Under the pieces are notes generated by a model, which was not told where the DNA came from, ran no database searches, and saw nothing but the letters and a program-made list of their open reading frames with translations. Shown one piece after another: positions 17,326 through 24,119 of a DNA stretch of 39,552 bases (position 1 is its first letter; each line of letters opens with the position of its first letter). The translations under genes were made by a program, and so were the position numbers. Source of the stretch: an uncultured Oscillospiraceae bacterium (GTDB lineage Bacteria; Bacillota; Clostridia; Oscillospirales; Acutalibacteraceae); NCBI GenBank assembly GCA_905193585.1, contig CAJJPG010000003.1:1-39552 (forward strand), given 5' to 3'.

Positions 17326-17360
17326 TAATTCCGCATTCTGCATTCATAATTCCGAATTTT
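17326..17360 (-). repeat. Heptad array A2 (inverted partner of A1)
   Basis: Read on the minus strand there are five contiguous heptamers: AAAATTC, GGAATTA, TGAATGC, AGAATGC, GGAATTA. They have the same period and core (AAT at positions 3-5) as array A1 but the opposite orientation. The array lies between the upstream region of the 73-aa gene and the parA promoter. Confidence 0.7.
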
Positions 17361-17364
17361 TATA

Positions 17365-17393
17365 TTTACTTTTGTTCTGTAAAATGCTATAAT
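17365..17393 (+). promoter_or_regulatory. Predicted promoter of parA-parB
   Basis: A -35-like TTTACT at 17365-17370 is followed after 17 bp by TATAAT at 17388-17393, with TG one base before it (TGcTATAAT, extended -10). A second TATAAT overlaps at 17393-17398. The predicted start is near 17400, so parS site 2 lies at about +10 to +26 and ParB spreading could repress the operon. Confidence 0.6.
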
Positions 17394-17410
17394 ATAATCC
17401 GTGACTTAAA

Positions 17411-17426
17411 TGTTTCACGTGAAACA
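17411..17426. promoter_or_regulatory. parS centromere site 2
   Basis: A second perfect copy of TGTTTCACGTGAAACA, 924 bases after the first, in the leader of parA. As at site 1 it carries an in-frame ATG (17410) that mimics a start reading MFHVKH, but the AGGGAGG before 17446 marks the true parA start. No third copy was found in the window. Confidence 0.95.
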
Positions 17427-17445
17427 TTTACAGGGAGGAATAAGA

Positions 17446-18216
17446 ATGGGGAAGATAATCGCCGTTGTTAATCAAAAAGGCGGCGTCGGGAAGACCACAA
17501 CTGCCGTAAATCTCGCCGCGGGAGTAGGCATTGCGGGCAGAAAGGTGCTTTTGGTAGACGCCGACCCGCAGGGCAACTCGACAAGCGGCTTTGGAATAAA
17601 CAAAAAAGAGGTAAAAACCACTTCATATGAGCTTTTAATAGGCACGGGCAAGCTTGAAAACGCCATAGTAAAGACGGAATATAAAAATGTAGACGTTGTT
17701 CCGTCCTCAATGGATTTAGCTGCGGCGGAGGTTGATTTAATTGAAATTGAGCACCGCGAGGCGCAGCTTAAAATGACCCTTGCCGCGTCAAGGGATAAAT
17801 ACGACTACATATTTATTGATTGTCCGCCGTCTTTAGGACTTATAACTATAAACGCGCTTAACGCCTGCGACACGGTGCTTGTGCCGATACAGTGCGAATA
17901 TTTCGCGCTTGAGGGGCTTTCGCAGCTTATGGCGACGGTGCGTCAAGTGAAAAGGCTTTACAACCCGACCCTTGAAATTGAGGGAATAGTGCTTACAATG
18001 TATGACGGGAGGCTGAACCTGACGGGTCAGGTGGTAACCGAAATTAAAAAATACTTTGCCGATAAGCTTTATAAATCGGTAATTCCGCGCGCGGTAAGGC
18101 TTTCGGAAGCGCCGAGCTACGGCATGCCGATACAGTATTACGATAAGCGCTCAAAGGGCGCGGCGGCGTATGACGATTTAACCAAAGAATTTTTGAAGAA
18201 GAACAGGAGAAGATAA
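17446..18216 (+). CDS. parA: Chromosome-partitioning ATPase ParA (Soj)
   Basis: A 256-residue Walker-type ATPase that drives origin segregation with ParB and, in Bacillus, also regulates DnaA. The deviant Walker A KGGVGKTT lies at 11-18, the Walker A' region reads DADPQGN and Walker B FIDCPPSLG. The start at 17446 is chosen because AGGGAGG lies 7 bases upstream and the family begins MGKIIAVVNQ; the ATG at 17410 lies over parS. parB follows after one base, so the two are co-transcribed. Confidence 0.96.
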   Translation: MGKIIAVVNQKGGVGKTTTAVNLAAGVGIAGRKVLLVDADPQGNSTSGFGINKKEVKTTSYELLIGTGKLENAIVKTEYKNVDVVPSSMDLAAAEVDLIEIEHREAQLKMTLAASRDKYDYIFIDCPPSLGLITINALNACDTVLVPIQCEYFALEGLSQLMATVRQVKRLYNPTLEIEGIVLTMYDGRLNLTGQVVTEIKKYFADKLYKSVIPRAVRLSEAPSYGMPIQYYDKRSKGAAAYDDLTKEFLKKNRRR

Positions 18217-18217
18217 A

Positions 18218-19066
18218 ATGGCTGCAAAAAAAGGCGGACTCGGCAGGGGACTTGACTCCCTTTTCAGCGAAAACGCGACCGACAGCGACGGCGCGGTAAA
18301 ATTAAACATAAACGATATTGAACCCAACCGCGACCAACCCCGAAAGGACTTTGACGAGCAGAGCATTTCGGAGCTTGCGGACAGCATTGCGAGGCACGGA
18401 CTTATACAACCTATTGTGGTTAAACCAAATGCAAACGGCAGATACAGTATAATTGCGGGTGAACGCCGCTGGCGCGCAAGCCGCATTGCGGGGCTTAATG
18501 AAGTGCCTGTTATAATAAAGGACGCGGACGAGCAGACACTAATGGAATTAGCGCTTATAGAGAACCTACAGCGCGAAGATTTAAATGCGGTTGAAGAGGC
18601 GCTCGGCTATCGCTCGCTTATTGAAGGCTATGGGCTGACCCAAGAAGAGGTTGCAAAGCGAATGGGTAAATCGCGCAGCGCGGTGACTAACGCCTTGCGC
18701 CTGCTTGCCCTCAACAGCACCGAATTAGAGGCCTTGCGCCGCGGCAGCATTACTGCGGGACATGCGCGCGCCCTGCTTTCGTGTGATGACGAAAACACGC
18801 GCTCCAAAATGCTGCTTGCCGCAGCGGACGGCGCATCTGTCCGTGACCTTGAAAGAATGGCGGCAGCCGCAAAAAAGGCGAAAACTGCGGCTAAAAAGCC
18901 CGCAGAGCCTAAACCGACCTTTTACAGTGAGGTTGAGCTTTCCCTTAAAAACGAAATGCACAGAAAGGTACATATAAACCCTTCCGGCAACGGCAAGGGC
19001 ACGCTTACAATTGAATTTTTAAGCGATGACGAGCTTGCCGAGTTTGCGAAAAAGCTGTCGGAATAA
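18218..19066 (+). CDS. parB: Chromosome-partitioning protein ParB (Spo0J)
   Basis: A CTP-dependent DNA clamp that loads at parS and recruits condensin. The 282 residues show the N-terminal GGLGRGLDSLF, the CTP-binding motif GERRWR at 81-86, the second nucleotide motif ENLQRE at 115-120, a helix-turn-helix near 140-163 (LTQEEVAKRMGKSRSAVTNA) and a C-terminal dimerisation domain after a Lys/Ala-rich linker (about 205-230). The two parS sites nearby are its expected targets. Array B1 begins 4 bases after its stop. Confidence 0.96.
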   Translation: MAAKKGGLGRGLDSLFSENATDSDGAVKLNINDIEPNRDQPRKDFDEQSISELADSIARHGLIQPIVVKPNANGRYSIIAGERRWRASRIAGLNEVPVIIKDADEQTLMELALIENLQREDLNAVEEALGYRSLIEGYGLTQEEVAKRMGKSRSAVTNALRLLALNSTELEALRRGSITAGHARALLSCDDENTRSKMLLAAADGASVRDLERMAAAAKKAKTAAKKPAEPKPTFYSEVELSLKNEMHRKVHINPSGNGKGTLTIEFLSDDELAEFAKKLSE

Positions 19067-19070
19067 TAAA

Positions 19071-19112
19071 TTAATGCGGAATTCGGAATGCGGAATTCGG
19101 AATGCGGAATAA
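19071..19112 (+). repeat. Heptad array B1 (six 7-base units)
   Basis: Six contiguous heptamers: TTAATGC, GGAATTC, GGAATGC, GGAATTC, GGAATGC, GGAATAA. This is the most regular array in the window, alternating GGAATTC and GGAATGC. It is the left member of an inverted pair with B2 and begins 4 bases after the parB stop. Confidence 0.75.
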
Positions 19113-19177
19113 GTGCACTTGGCAATGGCAAAATTACCGACTTATGCACTGCGATAATTAAGCAAGGGGAGAACAGA

Positions 19178-19735
19178 TTGGATTTTTCAAATATTTTTAA
19201 AAGCAGCTACTTACCATTTGCAATTATTATTGCTGCAATAGTAGTAGGTCTTGTGGTCAGAGATTTAAAAACGCAAAGAAAGCTGCCTGATGAAGACATA
19301 GAAAAACTACCGTACAGGCGGAAATTTTTGCTTACGAAAAACGAGTACTGGTTTTATAAGAGTCTTAAAGAAATAGCGGATAAATACGACTTTGCTGTTT
19401 TGGCGAAAATTCGCTTTGCTGATTTGGTTGAGGTGAGTGCCGAGGCGGACAAAAAGGAATATATGAAGTATTTCGGCAAAATCAAGTCAAAGCACATAGA
19501 TTTTATTCTTTGTAAAAAGGATAATTTATATCCCGAGCTGTTAATAGAGTTAAATGACAGTTCGCATAACAAAGAGGATAGAATAAAAAGAGATGAATTT
19601 GTAAAGAAAATTGCCGAAAAAGTCGGCTACAAAATGGTATTTGTAGACGGTACGCAAAACCTTGAAGAAACGATAATAAAAGCGCTTGAAATTAAAAGCG
19701 AAAACAATAACGACCCACCGATAGATGCGAATTAA
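19178..19735 (+). CDS. DUF2726 family membrane-anchored protein (nuclease-like fold)
   Basis: 185 residues. One hydrophobic helix at about 12-28 is followed by a DUF2726 domain with the typical start LLTKNEYWFYKSLKEI and the core IDFILCKKDN...LLIELNDSSHN. The domain is thought to be related to PD-(D/E)XK nucleases; here D and E are present, but the expected Lys is Asn (E-L-N). The TTG start at 19178 is chosen for the GGGGAG 6 bases before it; a further upstream ATG (19088) would be translated from the repeat array. The gene is enclosed by the inverted arrays B1 and B2. The substrate is unknown. Confidence 0.75.
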   Translation: MDFSNIFKSSYLPFAIIIAAIVVGLVVRDLKTQRKLPDEDIEKLPYRRKFLLTKNEYWFYKSLKEIADKYDFAVLAKIRFADLVEVSAEADKKEYMKYFGKIKSKHIDFILCKKDNLYPELLIELNDSSHNKEDRIKRDEFVKKIAEKVGYKMVFVDGTQNLEETIIKALEIKSENNNDPPIDAN

Positions 19736-19795
19736 AAAGGCAAAACAACGCGGAAGGTAAATGTGTTTGGAATAAGGGCGTATGCGCGAAGCGCA

Positions 19796-19816
19796 TTATT
19801 CCGCATTCCGAATTAA
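19796..19816 (-). repeat. Heptad array B2 (inverted partner of B1)
   Basis: On the minus strand the array reads TTAATTC, GGAATGC, GGAATAA. These are three heptamers in the same register as B1 but inverted, preceded on the plus strand by a small hairpin ATGCGC-GAA-GCGCAT (19782-19796). The pair B1-B2 spans 746 bp around the DUF2726 gene. Confidence 0.7.
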
Positions 19817-19838
19817 AAAAGTGAGGATTTTTAAAAAT

Positions 19839-20747
19839 ATGTGGTTTATATTATCTTTGGTTACAATTATGTTTTGGGGCGGGTCGGACTTATTTTCAAA
19901 AATGGGCTCCGATTCGACCGATAAATACAGTCATTGGAAAATAGTAGTCGCCGTGGGTACGGTTATGGGTCTGCACGCGACTTTCGAGCTGCTCACTGGG
20001 GCAAAGTTTTACCCCGTGGACTTTATAAAGTATTCGCCCGCTATTATCTGCTATGTTTCCTCAATGATTTTGGGCTATGTGGGGCTTAGGTACATAATGC
20101 TTTCGGTTTCTTCGCCGATATGCAATTCATCGGGTGCGGTTGCCTGCATACTTTGCCTTGTGTTTTTGCGGCAAATGCCCGATGCCTTAAGCTGGGCAGG
20201 AATTGTTCTTGTGTGCTTAGGCGTTGCGGGGCTTGCGTTCGTTGAAAAGAAGTATGACGAAGAAGCACACGCCTTAGCCGATAAAGCGGAAAACAAAAAG
20301 TTTAAATCGGGCTTTATTGCGGTATTCTTCCCGATTTTCTATTGCCTGCTTGACGGACTGGGCACCTTTGCCGACGCGATACTGCTTGATAAGGGCATAG
20401 TCGGCGAGGACTCGGCGAATATTGCATACGAGTATACATTCTTTATAATGGGCATTGCCGCGTTTATTTACGTTTATGTAATTAAAAAGCAAAAACCGAG
20501 CTTTAAATGGGATTTACCCAAGTGGCTCGGTGCAGGCTGCGAAACTGCGGGGCAGTTCGCCTATATTTACGCGATAGGCGATAACCCCACCGTGGCGGCG
20601 CCTATGATTTCGGCTTACTGCGTGTTCTCGGTGCTGCTTTCCCGCATATTCTTAAAGGAAAAACTTTCGTTTAAGCATTATTTGATAATTTTCACCGTCT
20701 TTGCCGGAATTATCCTTATGGGCGTTTCCGAGGGACTGTCGGAATAA
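19839..20747 (+). CDS. DMT-superfamily transporter (EamA type, full length)
   Basis: 302 residues with about ten hydrophobic segments. The N-terminus (MWFILSLVTIMFWGGSDLFSKMG) and the duplicated EamA layout are typical of drug/metabolite exporters. The second half ends with the conserved VLLSRIFLKEKLSFKHYLIIFTVFAGIILMG. The ATG at 19839 (GTGAGG upstream) is preferred over the ATG at 19782, which lies at the edge of array B2. The substrate cannot be told from the sequence. A half-length relative follows 46 bases later. Confidence 0.85.
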   Translation: MWFILSLVTIMFWGGSDLFSKMGSDSTDKYSHWKIVVAVGTVMGLHATFELLTGAKFYPVDFIKYSPAIICYVSSMILGYVGLRYIMLSVSSPICNSSGAVACILCLVFLRQMPDALSWAGIVLVCLGVAGLAFVEKKYDEEAHALADKAENKKFKSGFIAVFFPIFYCLLDGLGTFADAILLDKGIVGEDSANIAYEYTFFIMGIAAFIYVYVIKKQKPSFKWDLPKWLGAGCETAGQFAYIYAIGDNPTVAAPMISAYCVFSVLLSRIFLKEKLSFKHYLIIFTVFAGIILMGVSEGLSE

Positions 20748-20793
20748 AACGGGATTTATTTAATAAGGTTCCGGATTTTTAAAGGTGACAGTA

Positions 20794-21210
20794 ATGTGGG
20801 TGCTTTTTGCGTTCGGTTCGGCGCTTTTTGCCGGTCTTACCGCCGTTCTTGCCAAGTGCGGCATAAAAAAGACCGATTCGGATATTGCAACTGCAATCCG
20901 TACCGGTGTGGTCCTTGTTTTTTCATGGCTTATGGTTTTTATTGCGGGGTCGGCGGGCAACATTACCGCACTCGGCGCCGAAACATGGCTTTTTCTCGTG
21001 CTTTCGGGGTTGGCGACCGGCGCTTCGTGGCTTTGCTGTTATAAGGCGCTGCAGGACGGTCTCGCAAGTGTTGTTGTGCCTATTGATAAGCTGAGTATTC
21101 TGGTTTCTGTGGGCTTTTCGGCGGCGGTCTTCAAGGAGCGGCTTTCAAAAAAATCGGCGGCGGGGCTTTTGCTTATTGTTGCGGGCACGCTTATGATGCT
21201 GATAAAGTAG
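20794..21210 (+). CDS. Half-length EamA transporter (138 aa)
   Basis: Four to five hydrophobic segments and a single EamA repeat, ending VFKERLSKKSAAGLLLIVAGTLMML. Half-size EamA proteins of ~140 residues occur as a distinct group and probably act as dimers, so this is not necessarily a truncated gene. AAAGGTG lies before the ATG at 20794; a GTG at 20785 is less likely because it overlaps that ribosome site. Its stop codon overlaps the first unit of a heptad array of the second family, and two hairpins follow. Confidence 0.8.
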   Translation: MWVLFAFGSALFAGLTAVLAKCGIKKTDSDIATAIRTGVVLVFSWLMVFIAGSAGNITALGAETWLFLVLSGLATGASWLCCYKALQDGLASVVVPIDKLSILVSVGFSAAVFKERLSKKSAAGLLLIVAGTLMMLIK

Positions 21211-21222
21211 ATATTATATGTC
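21209..21222 (+). repeat. Second-family heptad array E1 (AGATATT, ATATGTC)
   Basis: Two heptamers that resemble, in inverted orientation, the longer array at 21285-21319. The first overlaps the stop codon of the EamA gene, as array A1 does with spoVAE. It is short and would not stand alone without its partner. Confidence 0.45.
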
Positions 21223-21226
21223 ATGC

Positions 21227-21284
21227 GGCGGCAATGCCGCCCATAGGTACCCCGCTGTTTCGGCAATGCCGAAACGGCGGGGTA
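21227..21284. terminator. Tandem hairpins, including a 17-bp stem terminator
   Basis: Hairpin 1 is GGCGGC-AAT-GCCGCC at 21227-21241. Hairpin 2 at 21248-21284 has a 17-bp stem (one G-T pair) around the loop AAT, bounded by TACCCCGC and GCGGGGTA, and is followed by TTTG. Both share the core CGGCAATGCCG. They lie between the ends of the EamA gene and the convergent ldhA, so they probably serve both as a terminator. Confidence 0.75.
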
Positions 21285-21319
21285 TTTGTCTGATATCTAC
21301 CGTCTGACATCTAATGTCT
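21285..21319 (-). repeat. Second-family heptad array E2 (five units)
   Basis: On the minus strand it reads AGACATT, AGATGTC, AGACGGT, AGATATC, AGACAAA: five contiguous 7-base units starting AGA. It is in inverted orientation to E1, with the two hairpins between them. It ends 6 bases before the ldhA stop. Confidence 0.6.
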
Positions 21320-21325
21320 GTTTTT

Positions 21326-22303
21326 TTACCCTACCTCGTTTTTAAGCTCCTCGCCCGCAAAGAAAGCGCGCAGGTTTTCCATTGTAGTTCCAGCAATGCC
21401 GTCGAGCGCCTCGCGGGTCAAAAACGCCTGGTGCGAGGTGACAATAACATTCGGCATTGAAATAATGGTGGATAGGGTATCGTCGGGGATTATTTCCTCG
21501 GAGTAATCTTCAAAGAAAAGCTCGGTTTCCTCCTCATAAACGTCCAGCCCCGCCGCGCCTATTTTACCCGATTTCAGCCCCGCTATCAGGCTTTGGGTGT
21601 CTATCAGCTGTCCGCGCGAGGTGTTTATAATATACGCGCCGTTTTTCATTTGATTTATTGTGTTTTCGTTTATCAGGTGGTGGTTTTCCTTTGTAAGCGG
21701 GCAGTGCAGCGATATAATATCGCTTTTTTGCAGCAGCTCCTCAAGCGTGACGTATTCGCCCTTAAATTCGGGGCTTTCGTATGGGTCGCAGCCCAAAATA
21801 TTCATTCCGAAGCCGGTGCAGATATCCGCAAAGCACCTGCCTATTTTACCCGTGCCTATAATTCCCACGGTCTTGCCGTGCATATCAAAGCCGATAAGCC
21901 CCTCTAATGAGAAGTTATGGTCGCGGGTTCTTATATACGCCCTGTGCAGCTTGCGGTTTAAAATAAGCAGCAGTCCCGCCGCGTGTTCTGCCACGGCATA
22001 GGGCGAGTAGGCGGGCACTCTTACCACCCTTACGCGCCCCGCCGCCGCTTTCAGATCCACATTGTTATAGCCCGCGCACCTTAGCGCAATTACTCCCACG
22101 CCGTATTCCGCCAGTTTTTCAATAACCGTTCTGTCAAGCGTATCGTTTACAAAAACGCACACGCCGTCGCAGCACGCCGCCATACTCACGGTGTCGGCGT
22201 TCAGCTTGTTTTCAAAAAATCTGATGTTTATGTCCTCGTCCTCAAAACGTTTAAAACTTTCGCGGTCGTAGCTTTTCGCGTCGAAGAATGCTACTGTTTT
22301 CAT
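21326..22303 (-). CDS. ldhA: D-lactate dehydrogenase (LdhA type)
   Basis: An NAD-dependent 2-hydroxyacid dehydrogenase that reduces pyruvate to D-lactate at the end of fermentation. The 325 residues align along their length with E. coli LdhA: LRCAGYNNVDL, VVRVPAYSPYAVAEHA, the Rossmann motif GTGKIG at 150-155, catalytic R230 (NTSRG), the conserved acid near E258 and H291 (SHQAFLT). A GGAGG lies 7 bases before the ATG. It is divergent from the PTS gene; a half Rex-like site, TTGTTAA, lies in the shared region. The substrate is inferred from the close LdhA resemblance. Confidence 0.88.
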   Translation of the reverse strand: MKTVAFFDAKSYDRESFKRFEDEDINIRFFENKLNADTVSMAACCDGVCVFVNDTLDRTVIEKLAEYGVGVIALRCAGYNNVDLKAAAGRVRVVRVPAYSPYAVAEHAAGLLLILNRKLHRAYIRTRDHNFSLEGLIGFDMHGKTVGIIGTGKIGRCFADICTGFGMNILGCDPYESPEFKGEYVTLEELLQKSDIISLHCPLTKENHHLINENTINQMKNGAYIINTSRGQLIDTQSLIAGLKSGKIGAAGLDVYEEETELFFEDYSEEIIPDDTLSTIISMPNVIVTSHQAFLTREALDGIAGTTMENLRAFFAGEELKNEVG

Positions 22304-22381
22304 ATTTTTACCTCCGTTTATGCCTTGATAATATTATCATAATATCATTAGTATTTTCCCTGAAATTCGGGGTATTCACTA

Positions 22382-22410
22382 TTGTTAATTTTAATTTTTT
22401 TTAGTATAAT
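22382..22410 (+). promoter_or_regulatory. Predicted promoter of the PTS IIC gene
   Basis: TTGTTA (22382-22387) and TATAAT (22405-22410) are spaced by 17 bp. The -35 with its next base, TTGTTAA, equals one half of the Rex consensus (TTGTTAA-N4-TTAACAA), but the other half is poorly matched, so Rex control is only a possibility. GGGG before the ATG at 22444 is the ribosome site. Confidence 0.5.
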
Positions 22411-22443
22411 AAGTGTAATACTATTGCGGAGAAGGGGAAAATT

Positions 22444-23493
22444 ATGAAAAAATATCTTAACCGCCTTTTTATAGACGGACTTTCCGGAATGAGCTACGGG
22501 CTTTTTTCCACGCTTATTATAGGCACTATTATCTGCCAGATAGGTAAGCTTGTGGGCGGTAACGTTGTGGGTACATACCTGAACGCCATGGGCAGCGTTG
22601 CAAAAACGCTTACGGGCGCGGGTATAGGCGTGGGCGTTGCCTGCAAATTAAAATCCTCGCCGCTGGTTGCGGTAGCCGCGGGGGTTACGGGTATGATAGG
22701 CGCTTTCCCCAACCTTGCAAACGAGGCTTTTAAAATAGGCGCACCCGGCGAGCCGCTCGGCGCTTTTATAGCCGCCTACATAGCTATTGAAATAGGCGCA
22801 CTGGTTTCGGGCAAAACAAAGGTAGATATAATTGTAACGCCTGTCTGCTGCATTTTGGCGGGCGCGGCTGCGGGCTATTTTGTAGGACCGTACATTTCCA
22901 CGGCTATGAAGTGGCTCGGCGAGCTTGTTAATATAAATGTTGAAAACAGCCCGATTTTGGGCGGAATTGCGATTTCGGCGCTTATGGGCGTTATTCTCAC
23001 CCTGCCCATCTCCTCGGCGGCAATAGGTATTTCTATGGGAATAACCGGGCTTGCCGCAGGCGCCGCTACAATAGGCTGCTGCTGCAATATGGTAGGCTTT
23101 GCGGTTATAAGCTACCGCGAAAATAAGCTCGGCGGGCTTATAGCCCAGGGACTCGGCACCTCTATGCTGCAAGTACCGAACCTTGTGCGCAAGCCTATAC
23201 TCTGGCTGCCGCCCGTGCTTTCAAGCGCTATACTCGGTCCTATTTCATCGGCGGTGCTTAAAATGGTAAGCAACCCCGTAGGCTCGGGTATGGGCTCATC
23301 GGGGCTTGTGGGGCAGTTTATGGCGTATGACAGTATGACCGCGGCGGGCTTTTCACCCGCGGTTACAATAATTGAAATAATGGTTATGCACTTTATTCTC
23401 CCCGCCGCTGTGACCCTTGCCATTGCCGAGGGTATGCGCAAATTGGGGCTTATAAAGCAGGGCGATTTAAAGCTGGAGCCTACAAATGCGTAA
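22444..23493 (+). CDS. PTS sugar transporter subunit IIC, PfoR-type
   Basis: 349 residues and about ten hydrophobic segments, very rich in Gly and Ala. The match is to the PTS_EIIC_2/PfoR group (putative toxin regulator family), with RLFIDGLSGMSYGLF at the start and PVGSGMGSSGLVGQFMAY near the end. No IIA or IIB domain or gene is visible nearby, so its role as a working sugar permease is uncertain; PfoR in Clostridium perfringens was named for an effect on toxin expression. Its last 8 bases overlap the start of nth. Confidence 0.8.
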   Translation: MKKYLNRLFIDGLSGMSYGLFSTLIIGTIICQIGKLVGGNVVGTYLNAMGSVAKTLTGAGIGVGVACKLKSSPLVAVAAGVTGMIGAFPNLANEAFKIGAPGEPLGAFIAAYIAIEIGALVSGKTKVDIIVTPVCCILAGAAAGYFVGPYISTAMKWLGELVNINVENSPILGGIAISALMGVILTLPISSAAIGISMGITGLAAGAATIGCCCNMVGFAVISYRENKLGGLIAQGLGTSMLQVPNLVRKPILWLPPVLSSAILGPISSAVLKMVSNPVGSGMGSSGLVGQFMAYDSMTAAGFSPAVTIIEIMVMHFILPAAVTLAIAEGMRKLGLIKQGDLKLEPTNA

Positions 23494-24118
23494 AAAAGAA
23501 ATAACCGAAAGGGCGGTAGCGGGTCTTGAAAAGCTCTACCCCGACGCCGTGTGCTCCCTTACCTATACCGACGCGTATCAGCTGCTTATCGCAACGCGGC
23601 TTTCGGCGCAATGCACCGATAAGCGGGTGAATACGGTAACTCCCGCGCTTTTTGCCGAGTTCCCCACGCCCGAGACACTCGCTGCCGCCGATATAAAGCG
23701 GGTAGAGGAGCTTATTAAAACCTGCGGGCTTTACAAAACAAAGGCAAATGACCTTTGCGGAATAGGCAAAATGCTGACAGAGCAATACGGCGGTAAAGTA
23801 CCCGACACTATTGAGGAGCTGACGCGCCTGCCCGGAATAGGCAGAAAAACCGCAAACCTTGTGTGCGGGGATATTTTCGGCAAGCCCGCCGTGGTTACCG
23901 ACACGCATTTTATAAGGCTTTGCAACCGCTTGGGGCTGGTTAATACGACCGTTCCGCTGAAGGTTGAAACCGAAATGCGAAAGCTGCTGCCGCCCGAAAG
24001 ATCCAACGCGTTTTGTCACCGCGCGGTGCTTTTCGGCAGGGATATATGCACCGCCCGTAAAGCGCACTGCGAAATTTGTCCGCTTGAAAGTTTTTGTCCT
24101 AAAAAGGGAGTGAAATAG
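23486..24118 (+). CDS. nth: Endonuclease III
   Basis: A DNA glycosylase/AP lyase that removes oxidised pyrimidines. The helix-hairpin-helix LPGIGRKTANLV carries the catalytic Lys121, and the catalytic Asp139 lies in VVTDTHFIRL. The [4Fe-4S] motif is C188-x6-C195-x2-C198-x5-C204. 210 residues is normal. It overlaps the PTS gene by 8 bases and is followed directly by a vitamin B6 kinase gene. Confidence 0.95.
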   Translation: MRKKEITERAVAGLEKLYPDAVCSLTYTDAYQLLIATRLSAQCTDKRVNTVTPALFAEFPTPETLAAADIKRVEELIKTCGLYKTKANDLCGIGKMLTEQYGGKVPDTIEELTRLPGIGRKTANLVCGDIFGKPAVVTDTHFIRLCNRLGLVNTTVPLKVETEMRKLLPPERSNAFCHRAVLFGRDICTARKAHCEICPLESFCPKKGVK

Positions 24119-24119
24119 C

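Noticed and set aside
17410..17445. Upstream start of parA reading MFHVKH
   Set aside because: It overlaps parS and has no ribosome site; ATG 17446 has AGGGAGG at proper spacing.
16887..19112. Heptad arrays considered as CRISPR
   Set aside because: The units are 7 bases and contiguous, without unique 30-base spacers, and no cas genes are present.
20794..21210. Half-length EamA gene considered a pseudogene
   Set aside because: It has its own ribosome site, a complete single repeat and the size of a known half-size group.
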